Shown: piece after piece, positions 25,036 through 33,676 of the stretch
Layout of the letters: the number at the start of each line of letters is the position of its first letter
How positions within the stretch are numbered: position 1 is the stretch's first letter
NCBI GenBank assembly: GCA_934434925.1
Contig: CAKSAC010000003.1
Span: 62,001-126,000, forward strand
Direction: 5' to 3'
DNA: 64,000 bases
DNA from: an uncultured Eubacteriales bacterium
GTDB lineage: Bacteria; Bacillota; Clostridia; Oscillospirales; CAG-272
Made by a program: the position numbers and the translations under genes
Notes under the pieces: model-generated
What the model was told of the DNA's origin: nothing
The model's input: only the letters and a program-made list of their open reading frames with translations
Databases searched by the model: none

Positions 25036-27207
25036 ATGGAAATCAACAAAATTCTGGCCGGGGAACTCGGCCTGCGGGAAGAACAGGTCGAAAAGACCGT
25101 TGCCCTGATGGATGAAGGGAACACCATCCCCTTTATCGCACGATACCGCAAGGAAGTCACCGGCAGTCTCGACGATATCACCCTGCGGGAACTGGAAGAC
25201 CGTCTCCATTATCTGCGCAAGCTCGACGAGCGCCGCGGGGAGATTTCCGCCGCGATTGAAAATCAGGGAAAACTGACCGAACAGATCAGCGCCGCCCTTT
25301 CGCAGGCGACCACCCTCGTGGAGCTGGAAGACATCTACCGCCCCTACAAGCAAAAACGCCGCACCCGCGCTTCTGTCGCACGGGAACGCGGATTGGCTCC
25401 GCTTGCCGAACTGATTGCCGCGCAGGCCGACAGTTACCCCTGCCCGATCGAAGAAGAAGCCGCCCGGTATATAGATGAAGAAAAGGGTGTTCCGACTGCG
25501 GCCGACGCGCTGGCCGGCGCGTCGGATATCCTGGCGGAAGAAATCTCCGATAACGCCGATTACCGCAAAATGTTGCGTGAATTTGCCTTTGAGTCTGCGG
25601 CACTGGAAGCAAAGCTCATCGACGGAGAAAAAGAAAACAGCAAAATCTACGCCGATTATGCCGACTACCGTGAAGATGTGCGCACAATCAAAGGGCACCG
25701 TGTTCTGGCATTGACCCGCGGGGAACGGGAAGAATGCCTGAAAGTCACCATGACGCTTGACCGGGACGCGGCGCTTGCCCGTCTCAATTCCCGCATCATC
25801 ACCAATAAAAAGACCCCGGTCCTTCCGCTTTTGCTGGCCGCCGCGGAAGACAGTTACGACCGCCTGATCTTCCCTTCTCTGGAACGTGAAGTGCGGGCAG
25901 AACTCTTCGACCGCGCCAGCGAAGGAGCGCTCAAAGTCTTCTCGGACAACCTGCGCAATCTCCTTTTGGCGGCGCCGCTCCACGGCAAGACGGTTCTCGG
26001 CTATGACCCCGGCTACCGTACCGGCTGTAAACTGGCCGTGGTGGACAAGACCGGAAAGGTGCTGGACACGGCCGTTATTTATCCGACCAAACCGCGCGAA
26101 GAGACCGAAAAGAGCAAAAAGACCGTTCTCAGGCTGATCGCTGCCTACGCGGTGGACGTGGTCGCCATCGGGAACGGAACGGCGTCGCGGGAAAGCGAAG
26201 CCTTTATCGCCGATACGTTGCGCGATGCCGGGCGGCCGGTCGCCTACACGATCGTCTCCGAGGCCGGGGCCAGCGTTTATTCGGCTTCTCCGCTCGGAGC
26301 CGAGGAATTCCCCGATTTTGACGTGACCGAACGGAGCGCCGTATCGATTGCGCGGCGGCTCCAGGACCCGCTGGCCGAACTGGTCAAAATCGATCCGAAA
26401 GCCATCGGGGTCGGTCAGTACCAGCACGACATGAAGCAAAATCGTTTGACCGAGGCCCTGGACGGCGTGGTCGAAGACTGCGTAAACAGCGTCGGGGTGG
26501 ATGTCAATACCGCCTCCTGTTCTCTGCTTTCGCATATCGCCGGTATCAACGCGACCGCCGCGAAAAATATTGTGACCTACCGGGAAGAGCATGGGGAATT
26601 CCAAAGCCGCGCCGCCCTGTTGAAGGTGCCGAAAATCGGCGAACGCGCCTACCAGCAATGCGCCGGGTTCCTGCGCGTGGTGGGGGGCGACGAGATTCTT
26701 GACAATACCGGCGTACATCCGGAATCCTATCCCATAGCGGCCGCGCTTTTACAAGAATTCTCCCTGACGGAAGGCGATGTCCGGCAAGGCGGCCTCGGGT
26801 CTTTGCGGGCGCTTGTCATGGCGCGCGGGGTCGAAAAACTCTGCAAAAAACTGGCGTGCGGAGAGCCGACCCTGCTCGATATCGTGGCGGAACTGGAAAA
26901 GCCCGGCCGTGATATCCGCGACAGCGCCCCGGCTCCCATTCTCCGCACCGACGTGCTGACCCTCGACGACCTGGAAGAAGGCATGCTTCTGCGCGGTACC
27001 GTGCGGAACGTGGTCGATTTCGGCGCGTTCGTGGACATCGGCGTTCATGACGACGGTCTTCTCCATGTCTCCGAAATGAGCGATCGGTTCGTCAGAAATC
27101 CTTCCGAAGTCGTCAAGGTCGGCGATGTAATCGAAGTGCGCATCAAGGGCGTTGACAAAAAACGCGGACGGATTTCTCTCACCCGCAAAACGCCGAAGGA
27201 TTCGTGA
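25036..27207 (+). CDS. tex: Tex-family RNA-binding protein
   Basis: Conserved nucleic-acid-binding accessory protein of transcription and RNA metabolism. At 723 residues it has normal length. The order is: N-terminal helical Tex domain (NTIPFIARYRKEVTGSLDD), a YqgF/RNase H-like domain (LGYDPGYRTGCKLAVVD), a helix-hairpin-helix region (VNTASCSLLSHIAGINATAAKNIV), and a C-terminal S1 domain at about residues 643-718 (GMLLRGTVRNVVDFGAFVDIG). An AAAGGAG site precedes the ATG. Family membership is clear; its exact role in this organism is not. Confidence 0.95.
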   Translation: MEINKILAGELGLREEQVEKTVALMDEGNTIPFIARYRKEVTGSLDDITLRELEDRLHYLRKLDERRGEISAAIENQGKLTEQISAALSQATTLVELEDIYRPYKQKRRTRASVARERGLAPLAELIAAQADSYPCPIEEEAARYIDEEKGVPTAADALAGASDILAEEISDNADYRKMLREFAFESAALEAKLIDGEKENSKIYADYADYREDVRTIKGHRVLALTRGEREECLKVTMTLDRDAALARLNSRIITNKKTPVLPLLLAAAEDSYDRLIFPSLEREVRAELFDRASEGALKVFSDNLRNLLLAAPLHGKTVLGYDPGYRTGCKLAVVDKTGKVLDTAVIYPTKPREETEKSKKTVLRLIAAYAVDVVAIGNGTASRESEAFIADTLRDAGRPVAYTIVSEAGASVYSASPLGAEEFPDFDVTERSAVSIARRLQDPLAELVKIDPKAIGVGQYQHDMKQNRLTEALDGVVEDCVNSVGVDVNTASCSLLSHIAGINATAAKNIVTYREEHGEFQSRAALLKVPKIGERAYQQCAGFLRVVGGDEILDNTGVHPESYPIAAALLQEFSLTEGDVRQGGLGSLRALVMARGVEKLCKKLACGEPTLLDIVAELEKPGRDIRDSAPAPILRTDVLTLDDLEEGMLLRGTVRNVVDFGAFVDIGVHDDGLLHVSEMSDRFVRNPSEVVKVGDVIEVRIKGVDKKRGRISLTRKTPKDS

Positions 27208-27276
27208 CCCGCGACAAAAAGGCGCGGGGGTTTGCGTGACCCGCGACAAAAAAAGCGCAAAAAACCGCGCAAACCC
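27205..27276. repeat. short direct repeat and hairpin after tex
   Basis: GTGACCCGCGACAAAAA occurs twice (from about 27204 and 27236), and GGGTTTGCG (27228-27236) pairs with CGCAAACCC (27268-27276). There is no strong T run, so it is at best a weak terminator. Confidence 0.5.
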
Positions 27277-27415
27277 ACTCGGATTCTAATTTATTAGAGG
27301 CGTAATTTCAATATATTTCCATTTTGGCGAAGAGGCGCACCCGTTTTTGTGCAGAACTGCCAAAAGCCGCTCTGAAAGTTCAGAGGGTTCCCCCCTTCCC
27401 TAAATCGCTTTTTTC

Positions 27416-27424
27416 TGTTATAAT
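27416..27424 (+). promoter_or_regulatory. extended -10 promoter of msmX
   Basis: TG-T-TATAAT extended -10 element, with a poor -35 (TTCCCT) upstream. It lies 42 bases before the msmX ATG. Confidence 0.55.
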
Positions 27425-27465
27425 ATGTGATGTGAAAAAATTTTGTACGTTTCGGAGGAATACAC

Positions 27466-28599
27466 ATGGCAAGCCTTTCGCTCAAGCACATTTATAAGAA
27501 ATACCCCGGCGGTGTTACGGCCGTATCGGATTTCAACCTGGAGATTAAGGATAAAGAATTTCTGATTCTCGTCGGCCCTTCGGGGTGCGGTAAATCCACG
27601 ACCCTGCGTATGATTGCGGGTCTTGAAGAAATTTCGGAAGGTGAACTCTGGATCGGCGATATACTGGTCAACGATGTTTCTCCTAAGGACAGAGACATTG
27701 CGATGGTGTTCCAGAACTACGCGCTCTATCCGCATATGACGGTCTTTGAAAACATGGCTTTCGGTCTGAAACTCCGCAAAGTGCCGAAAGAGGAGATCAA
27801 GCGCCGCGTGGAAGAAGCCGCCCGTATTCTCGATATCAACCATTTGCTGGAACGCCGCCCGAAGGCTTTGTCCGGCGGTCAGAAACAGCGTGTCGCGCTC
27901 GGCCGCGCCATCGTCCGGAACCCGAAGGTCTTCCTGCTTGACGAACCGCTTTCCAACCTGGACGCAAAGCTCCGCGCTTCCATGAGAACCGAGCTGACCA
28001 AGATTCACCAGAAGGTGGAAACGACATTTGTCTATGTTACGCACGACCAGGTCGAGGCTATGACCATGGCGACGCGTATCGTGGTTATGAAAGACGGTCT
28101 GATTCAGCAGGTTGATACCCCGCAGGTTCTGTACGATATGCCCTGCAACCTCTTCGTCGCCGGCTTTATCGGCACACCGCAGATGAACTTCATCACCGCC
28201 CGTCTTGTCGAAGAAAACAACGACCTGTTTGTCTCCTTCGGTTCCAACAAAGTGAAACTTCCCGCAGAAAAGGCCAACAATCCCGCCCTCAAAGAATACA
28301 TCGGGCAGGAAGTCATCGTCGGTATCCGCCCCGAATGTCTGCATGACGACCCGGCGCATATCGCCGCGATTCCCGACGGCGTCATCAATTCAACCGTTGA
28401 AGTTACCGAGCTGATGGGCGCGGAAATCTATCTCCATCTCAGCTTTGACGGGATGGAAGATGCCACCAACGGCAAAAATATCATCGCCCGTGTTTCTGCC
28501 CGCTCTACCTCTCGCGCCGGCGATGAAATCCAGATCGCCTTTGAAACGAGCCGTATGCATATCTTTGATAAGGATACCGAACGTTGCATCGTTCATTAA
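27466..28599 (+). CDS. msmX: MsmX/UgpC-type sugar ABC transporter ATPase
   Basis: ATP-binding subunit that energises carbohydrate importers of the CUT1 class from the inner face of the membrane. It is 377 residues long. Walker A GPSGCGKST, Q-loop VFQNYALYPHMTVFENMAF, signature LSGGQKQRVALGRAIVR, Walker B VFLLDEPLSNLDAKLR and switch VTHDQVEAMTMA are all intact, followed by a C-terminal TOBE regulatory region. No permease or binding protein is next to it. In Bacillota this fits the shared MsmX ATPase that serves several sugar transporters, possibly including an amino-sugar importer for the cluster at 7.5-13 kb. Confidence 0.93.
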   Translation: MASLSLKHIYKKYPGGVTAVSDFNLEIKDKEFLILVGPSGCGKSTTLRMIAGLEEISEGELWIGDILVNDVSPKDRDIAMVFQNYALYPHMTVFENMAFGLKLRKVPKEEIKRRVEEAARILDINHLLERRPKALSGGQKQRVALGRAIVRNPKVFLLDEPLSNLDAKLRASMRTELTKIHQKVETTFVYVTHDQVEAMTMATRIVVMKDGLIQQVDTPQVLYDMPCNLFVAGFIGTPQMNFITARLVEENNDLFVSFGSNKVKLPAEKANNPALKEYIGQEVIVGIRPECLHDDPAHIAAIPDGVINSTVEVTELMGAEIYLHLSFDGMEDATNGKNIIARVSARSTSRAGDEIQIAFETSRMHIFDKDTERCIVH

Positions 28600-28643
28600 C
28601 TTTTGTTCCGGCAGCGCAACCCCCCCTCCGCCGGGAATTTTCC

Positions 28644-28666
28644 AAAACCCCGCTCTGCGGGGTTTT
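28644..28666 (+). terminator. terminator of msmX
   Basis: AAAACCCCGC TCT GCGGGGTTTT, a 10-bp stem with a T run. Confidence 0.85.
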
Positions 28667-28779
28667 TCCTTTGCTTTTTGGTTTCTCTTCGCTTTTCCGC
28701 CCCGCTCTTGCGCCCCGTTTTCCGGGTTTCTCCTTGTTCTTCCCCACGCCCCGCTTTGATTTTCCCCGCGACGTACTCA

Positions 28780-28801
28780 CCCGCCGCCGGCGGGCTTTTC
28801 T
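28780..28801 (+). terminator. possible second terminator
   Basis: CCCGCC GCC GGCGGG followed by CTTTTCTT. It lies in the gap of about 285 bases between the msmX terminator and the next promoter, which otherwise holds no recognisable gene. Confidence 0.45.
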
Positions 28802-28952
28802 TCCGCCGGAATTCTTTCGCTCCGCATGCCGGGAAGCGCGGTCAAAAATATGCGCCGGGGAAAACCGCCGAAAGAAATCAACCGGAGGAAAAAGCCGGGA
28901 AATCATGTCGGGAAATGTCACGAAAAAGAAACAAAAGGCCGAAATAAACGGC

Positions 28953-28981
28953 TTGACAACCCATGAAAAACCGGGTATACT
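28953..28981 (+). promoter_or_regulatory. promoter of the RsgI-like lipoprotein
   Basis: TTGACA (28953-28958), 17-bp spacer, TATACT (28976-28981). Confidence 0.85.
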
Positions 28982-29015
28982 GAAAGTGGGAAGTAAAAAC
29001 AAACAGGAGGTTCCT

Positions 29016-30218
29016 ATGAAAAAGAATTTTATCAGATTTTCCTCTCTCCTTCTGGCATTGGCGCTCTGCCTGCCCCTGCTTCTGCTCGTCGGATGCGGTG
29101 GAGAGAAAGGAGAAAAAACCAGTCGCATGACCGTGGATATCAACCCGTCGGTCGAATTCATTCTGGATAAAGACAACAAGGTCGTCAGCGTTACCGCGCT
29201 GAACGATGACGGAGCCGTCATTATTTCCGGCGAGGCCTTTGTCGGGAAAACGGCCGAGGAAGCCGCTCAGTTGGTCGTGCAGATCTCGACCGATAAGGGC
29301 TATCTCGTCAAGGGCGAGGCGCAGGTCTCCAATCGCAGCGTGAAGATCCAGATCACCGGCGACAAAGGCGTTGCCGAAGACCTCTACAAGAATGTGAAAA
29401 AGAAGGTCGAGGATTTTTCCAAAGAACACGGCCTTGATCTGGTTACGGAAAAAGTGGAAGCCCTGAACCATGAAGCGCTGGCCACGTTGGCCGCACACTG
29501 CACCGCCGGTCTGACCAAAGAGGAAGCCATGAAGAAGACCGATGAAGAACTGCTGGCCCTTCTCCGCGCTTCCCGTGAAGAGACCAAAGAGCTTCTTTCA
29601 GCCGAAATGCGCGAAAACTATTACAAGATGAAGGAAGCCAAGCTGGAACTGGCCAAAAACGAAGCCATTCTTGCCGCAATCGATAACGGAAACGCCGCAT
29701 ACAGTCAGGTACTCGCCTCCTACCGGGACGCGCTGGCCCTTCTCCGCCGCGCGATAGAAAAAGTGGAAGAGGCGCGTTACACCTATCTGATTTCCAAAGA
29801 CAGCGACTATCAGAAAGCCCTGGCGGCCTTCATGGATGCCAAAGCAAATTATAACCAACAGAAAAAAGAAGTGTCCGAAATGACCGAAGGCGCCGCCAAA
29901 ACCGCGGCCGAAGCCACGCTGAAAATCCAGAAAATCGCGCTGGACGGCTTTGAAGCGACGCTTGATTCCAGTTATCGCACCGCCAACTCGGCTATCGATT
30001 TGGTGGTAGAGACGCTGAAACAGGCGGAAAAGAAACTGTCCGACCTGGAGAAGGAATTCCCCGAAGAAATCAAAACCATCCTGGAAAATCAAGTGAAAAC
30101 GATTGACGATAAGGTAAACACTGCCAAAGACGCTTTCTTCGAGGAGTTTGAAAAGAAGTACAAGTCTTCGATAGAATCTTATAAAAACTCTGTCTCCCGA
30201 TCCAACGCCCAAGCGTAA
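29016..30218 (+). CDS. lipoprotein with RsgI-like Asn-Pro domain and helical stalk
   Basis: Exported lipoprotein of 400 residues with lipobox LVGC (Cys27). Right after it comes MTVDINPSVEFILDKDNKVV (about residues 38-57), which matches the extracytoplasmic stem domain of RsgI-type anti-sigma factors, including the Asn43-Pro44 bond known to self-cleave in RsgI. The cytoplasmic anti-sigma part and its membrane helix are replaced by a lipid anchor. From about residue 115 on the protein is Lys/Glu/Ala-rich and probably coiled coil. The start is set by ACAGGAGG at the right distance; upstream frame extensions cross the promoter. No sigma factor gene is adjacent. Function unknown. Confidence 0.8.
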   Translation: MKKNFIRFSSLLLALALCLPLLLLVGCGGEKGEKTSRMTVDINPSVEFILDKDNKVVSVTALNDDGAVIISGEAFVGKTAEEAAQLVVQISTDKGYLVKGEAQVSNRSVKIQITGDKGVAEDLYKNVKKKVEDFSKEHGLDLVTEKVEALNHEALATLAAHCTAGLTKEEAMKKTDEELLALLRASREETKELLSAEMRENYYKMKEAKLELAKNEAILAAIDNGNAAYSQVLASYRDALALLRRAIEKVEEARYTYLISKDSDYQKALAAFMDAKANYNQQKKEVSEMTEGAAKTAAEATLKIQKIALDGFEATLDSSYRTANSAIDLVVETLKQAEKKLSDLEKEFPEEIKTILENQVKTIDDKVNTAKDAFFEEFEKKYKSSIESYKNSVSRSNAQA

Positions 30219-30292
30219 CCCCGGAAGCGGATCGTCCGGCGCTGCAACGCATTTGGAAAAGCGGCGCGCCCGATGTACCGTTCCGAAAAAAC

Positions 30293-30324
30293 AAAAGCGG
30301 AATGCCGGCCGGCATTCCGCTTTT
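30293..30324. terminator. perfect 32-bp palindromic terminator
   Basis: AAAAGCGGAATGCCGG followed directly by its exact complement ending CTTTT. It lies 75 bases after the lipoprotein and could serve both this gene and the convergent symporter. Confidence 0.75.
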
Positions 30325-30388
30325 CCGTACAAATGAAAACCTGCTTGCAAAGATTTTCGCGCCCTGTTCACAGAACCTCAACAGAAAC

Positions 30389-30413
30389 GGCGCTTTGCGC
30401 AAAGCAAAGCGCC
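30389..30413. terminator. hairpin downstream of the symporter
   Basis: GGCGCTTTGC GCAAA GCAAAGCGCC, a 10-bp perfect stem with no T run. It resembles the GTTCTTTGC/GCAAAGAAC hairpin of the pur leader. Confidence 0.35.
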
Positions 30414-30495
30414 GGGGCAACGGCCGTTGCTGGCAAAACCTTGCTTTGCCGCGTTTCTGCGTTGCGATGAACGGATATTCCGCCTATTCGGGCAC

Positions 30496-32124
30496 TCAGG
30501 TCTCTCCCGGCGCGCCGGAAGTCAGCACGGCCCGGTCAAGCATGCCCAGTTTCCGCGCCTGTACGGTCAGCGCCATCGGCACCAGCGTCACATTGACACC
30601 GGTGGCAAAGAAATCGAAAAATACATTCAGAGTCATGGCGACCACCAGCCCTTCTGCCGGCAGACCGAGTTGTGTGAACAGGATTGAATAACAGGCAAGC
30701 AGCGCGCCCGGTACCGGCGGGCTGGCAACGGCAAGCATCCCGGAAGTCAAAACGGCCACCGCAACAGAGATCAGCGACAGCTCCACATGATAAAGGCTGG
30801 CACAATACATGGAAGAAACCATGAGATCGATGGCGCATCCGCCCATGCAGAGGATCATCCCGAGCGGAACGGCAAAACTGTTCAGCGAATGGCTGATCCC
30901 CATTTTCTTTTCACAACAGGTACTGACTTCACCGAAGCAGGCCGTTGAAGAAGCGGTCGTCACCCCGAGGAGAAAGATCGGCAGTACTTTGTGCAGAAGA
31001 AGGCGGGGAGAAATCCGCAACCGGGCCGACGCGAAAAGGAAATACAGCGTACCGAAAACCATGATTGTCAGTACCCCGATCAAAAGCGGTTTCCAGATGG
31101 TGAAGAAAAGTTGCCCGGAGCCGGCAAGCAGACTTTTCAGCATCACGGTAAAGACGATAACGGGAAGGAGCGAAGACACCCACCCCATCATCACCTGCAT
31201 CACGGTATTGGCCTCGCCGGCAAGCAGGACCAGATGTTCGGCCTTTTTCCCGAGCATCAGCAAAATGATTCCGATTGCCACGCCGAGGAGAATGATCTGC
31301 AACGTGTTTCCGGTCACAAAAGGGCCGAGAAGGTTGTCGGGCACAATGTCAAAAAGCATGGTGAGAATCTCGTTCAGTTGCGTTCCCGCGTCACTCCGGC
31401 CGACAATCCGCACGGAAAACAGAAAGGGAAACGCCACCCCGCCGACGAGCGCGGCTCCGAACGTCAGACCGAAGAACCCGAGAATCACTCCCTTGCCGAC
31501 GCGGCCGAGCGTGGCTACATCCCCGATACCGCAAACGCCGAGAAGGATTGAAAAAAAGATTACCGGTCCGGCCACCATCCCAAGCAGGCCGAAAAAGGTT
31601 TCGCTGAGTTGTTCCAATACCTTTTCGGAAAGAAAGCGGCGCGCCTCTTCCGGCAACAGCCCGGCCGCCAGCCAGCAGACCACCGCCAACGCAATGGCAA
31701 TCAGAATGCGCAGAAGCGGATTGATTGTTTTGCGGAAAAGATCCAGCCGCAACTGGTTCTTTCCGCGCGCATAAGAGTACGCCGGAGAAATGCCGAGTTC
31801 GGCAGAAATGCGCTTGCTCCAGGTTTCACTCTCGTCATCGGTTTCTTCGGTGGGGTCACAGCGTTCTCCGGTCAGCTCAAATGCAAGGTACGGCCGCCCC
31901 AACCGGCTCCCGGAGAAAAAGCGCACCGGAGTCTCTTCTCCGAAATGCTCCCGCCAGCGCGAAAGGTGTTCTTCCAAAGAGAGCCGGATGATGGTGATAT
32001 TCTTTTCTTCATACCGCAAATCGCGGAGCAGGGCAACGGTTTTTTTCGAAATTGCCGTAACAGAAGCACTGTCCAGCCGATATATCCGGGTACTGCGCCC
32101 TTTCATGACTTTATTTGTAAACAT
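30496..32124 (-). CDS. SLC1-type dicarboxylate/amino acid symporter with N-terminal cytoplasmic domain
   Basis: 542-residue membrane transporter of the DAACS family. From about residue 137 it has the multi-helix core, with a Ser-rich hairpin-loop equivalent TTASSTACFGEV and the final NVFFDFFATGVNVTLVP helix. The Na+-site motif NMDGT of typical members reads CMGGCAI here, so coupling or substrate may differ. Residues 1-130 are an extra soluble domain (LSLEEHLSRWREHFGEE ... RLGRPYLAFELTGERCDP), which I read as a degenerate GHKL-ATPase-like module. The start has an AGAGGA site. It is monocistronic with its own promoter. Transported substrate unknown. Confidence 0.8.
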   Translation of the reverse strand: MFTNKVMKGRSTRIYRLDSASVTAISKKTVALLRDLRYEEKNITIIRLSLEEHLSRWREHFGEETPVRFFSGSRLGRPYLAFELTGERCDPTEETDDESETWSKRISAELGISPAYSYARGKNQLRLDLFRKTINPLLRILIAIALAVVCWLAAGLLPEEARRFLSEKVLEQLSETFFGLLGMVAGPVIFFSILLGVCGIGDVATLGRVGKGVILGFFGLTFGAALVGGVAFPFLFSVRIVGRSDAGTQLNEILTMLFDIVPDNLLGPFVTGNTLQIILLGVAIGIILLMLGKKAEHLVLLAGEANTVMQVMMGWVSSLLPVIVFTVMLKSLLAGSGQLFFTIWKPLLIGVLTIMVFGTLYFLFASARLRISPRLLLHKVLPIFLLGVTTASSTACFGEVSTCCEKKMGISHSLNSFAVPLGMILCMGGCAIDLMVSSMYCASLYHVELSLISVAVAVLTSGMLAVASPPVPGALLACYSILFTQLGLPAEGLVVAMTLNVFFDFFATGVNVTLVPMALTVQARKLGMLDRAVLTSGAPGET

Positions 32125-32181
32125 AACTTTTCTTCCTCTGTCATTTGCGCGGGTTTCAGCGTTTGGTTTTCAGACTTTTTT

Positions 32182-32210
32182 ATTGTATCACACTTTCCGG
32201 GCAAAAACAA
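32182..32210 (-). promoter_or_regulatory. promoter of the SLC1-type symporter
   Basis: Minus-strand TTGTTT (32205-32210), 17-bp spacer, TACAAT (32182-32187). Confidence 0.7.
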
Positions 32211-32241
32211 CCCCGCCGCCGAGAAAAATCCCGGGCGGCGT

Positions 32242-32336
32242 GCAAGGCCGCAAACGCGCAAGGGCCGCAAACACGCAAGGGCCGCAAACGCGCAAGGGCC
32301 GCAAACGTGCAAGGGCCGCAAACGCGCAAGGCCGCG
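32242..32336. repeat. tandem 17-bp repeat
   Basis: Five to six contiguous copies of GCAAGGGCCGCAAACGC with single-base variants, between the symporter promoter and the MBL gene promoter. There are no spacers, so it is not a CRISPR array. Confidence 0.9.
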
Positions 32337-32387
32337 CGGGAACTGCCGCGCCCCGAAAAACCCGAAAAAGACCCCGGGCGGCCGCCG

Positions 32388-32416
32388 TTGACAAAAGACC
32401 CGTCGTATGATATACT
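32388..32416 (+). promoter_or_regulatory. promoter of the MBL-fold hydrolase
   Basis: TTGACA (32388-32393), 17-bp spacer, TATACT (32411-32416). The transcript has a leader of about 130 bases with no recognised riboswitch. Confidence 0.85.
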
Positions 32417-32554
32417 GGCAACAGAATTTCCTGCAGCCGCAACGCCCGTTCGACGGTCGCTTTTCCTGCCCCGGCATTTTTCACCCGGCGCAGTGGCCGT
32501 CCTGACAAGGGGTACGCCATCCGGAGACTTTTCCCGGAGAAAGAAGGAATCGCT

Positions 32555-33301
32555 ATGAAGATCACCTTTATCGGCACCAGCCACGGAAAGCCGGAGCCGC
32601 ACCGCCGCTGTTCCTGCACCATGATTACGCTGGAAAACGGCGACCGGTATTTTATCGACATGGGCTGTTCCCCGGTCGATGATATGATTACACGCGGAAT
32701 CCCCCTGCGCACGGTCAAGGCCGTTTTTCTGACGCATATGCACAATGACCACACGGACGGACTGTTGCAGTTCATTGCGCTGTGCGTATGGGCATATCCC
32801 GATACCTCTCCGACCGTCCTGTTCCCGGAGCAGGCGGGGATTGACGCGTTGCTTGCGTGGAACGCCGCCACGATGGAAGAACAGGACAGGAACTTCCCCG
32901 ACCGGATCCGCTTGCAGATTGCAAAACCCGGCGTTCTTTATGAGGACGGCGGCCTGCGGGTGACCGCGTATGCCACCCGGCACTGCCAATCGGCTTCCTA
33001 TGCTTATTTATTGGAAGGCGACGGAAAACGCGTGCTGTTCACCGGAGACCTGAACGGCTCGAAACCCGAGCAGGACTTCCCCCTCTCCTGCGCGCAGGAA
33101 CAGCCCCTTGACCTTGCCGTTTGCGAGGCCGCGCATTTTGACGCCACACGCTATATCCCGATCTTTGAAGCCTGCAAACCGCGGCGCGTTATCCTGAACC
33201 ATTATTCATCCTACCGGCTCCCCGGAATCTGTGAGCTGATGCAAGCCGTCCGGCCGCTTTCCGTCACCCTCGCCACCGACGGCTTGGAGTTGACCCTGTG
33301 A
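32555..33301 (+). CDS. MBL-fold metallohydrolase (RNase Z-like layout)
   Basis: Cytoplasmic metal-dependent hydrolase of 248 residues. The metallo-beta-lactamase motif THMHNDHTDGL gives the HxHxDH zinc ligands. Further ligands are likely His in TRHCQSASY, Asp in LFTGDLNGS and His in ILNHYSSY. The N-terminus MKITFIGTSHGKPEPHRRCSC resembles the opening of RNase Z and related enzymes, but the exosite arm is missing and the family is too diverse to name a substrate. A GAAGGA site precedes the ATG. It is monocistronic, between its own promoter and terminator. Confidence 0.85.
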   Translation: MKITFIGTSHGKPEPHRRCSCTMITLENGDRYFIDMGCSPVDDMITRGIPLRTVKAVFLTHMHNDHTDGLLQFIALCVWAYPDTSPTVLFPEQAGIDALLAWNAATMEEQDRNFPDRIRLQIAKPGVLYEDGGLRVTAYATRHCQSASYAYLLEGDGKRVLFTGDLNGSKPEQDFPLSCAQEQPLDLAVCEAAHFDATRYIPIFEACKPRRVILNHYSSYRLPGICELMQAVRPLSVTLATDGLELTL

Positions 33302-33313
33302 CCCAAAGATTGT

Positions 33314-33345
33314 GCGCTTGCCTTCGCGGCGAGCGCTTTTCTTTT
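33314..33345 (+). terminator. terminator of the MBL-fold gene
   Basis: GCGCTTGCC/GGCGAGCGC stem with a 5-base loop, followed by TTTTCTTTT. Confidence 0.75.
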
Positions 33346-33492
33346 CGCCCGGCTTTTGCCGAAAACGCTTCCGGAACCTCCTTTTTCCAGACTCAATTCT
33401 ACCGCAAATTCTTTCCCGCACTAAATTCCGCTGTGGGAGTTGCTCTGGGAATTCCCTTTCCGAAAAAAAGTTAAAAAAAAGTGAAAAAGGGC

Positions 33493-33521
33493 TTGACAAA
33501 TCTTCGGGGCGATGCTATCAT
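33493..33521 (+). promoter_or_regulatory. promoter of the uracil permease gene
   Basis: TTGACA (33493-33498), 17-bp spacer, TATCAT (33516-33521). Confidence 0.8.
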
Positions 33522-33535
33522 AAATGCAGTTCAAA

Positions 33536-33567
33536 ATCTTTAAGCGGTACAGAGATGCCGGTAAGAT
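33536..33567 (+). promoter_or_regulatory. PyrR-binding attenuator element
   Basis: RNA stem ATCTT/AAGAT with an upper stem GGTA/TGCC closing the hexaloop CAGAGA, matching the CNGNGA loop bound by PyrR-UMP in Bacillota pyr leaders. A terminator follows at 33596-33621. High UMP would favour PyrR binding and termination, shutting off the permease. Confidence 0.8.
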
Positions 33568-33595
33568 GATCATAAATGCCTTCATGGTGTATGGG

Positions 33596-33621
33596 GTCTT
33601 GCTGTGCGCAAGGCTTTTTTT
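33596..33621 (+). terminator. attenuator terminator of the uracil permease leader
   Basis: GTCTTGC/GCAAGGC stem (one G-U pair) with a 5-base loop, followed by seven T. It lies between the PyrR element and the start codon. Confidence 0.8.
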
Positions 33622-33676
33622 CTTGCCATGCGCCGCAAAAAGAGAACAAAAGAAATTCAAAACGGAGGTTCATCTC

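Noticed and set aside
33524..33676. N-terminal extension of the uracil permease
   Set aside because: The upstream frame starts at the promoter edge and runs through the PyrR element and terminator; the start at 33677 has a strong GGAGG.
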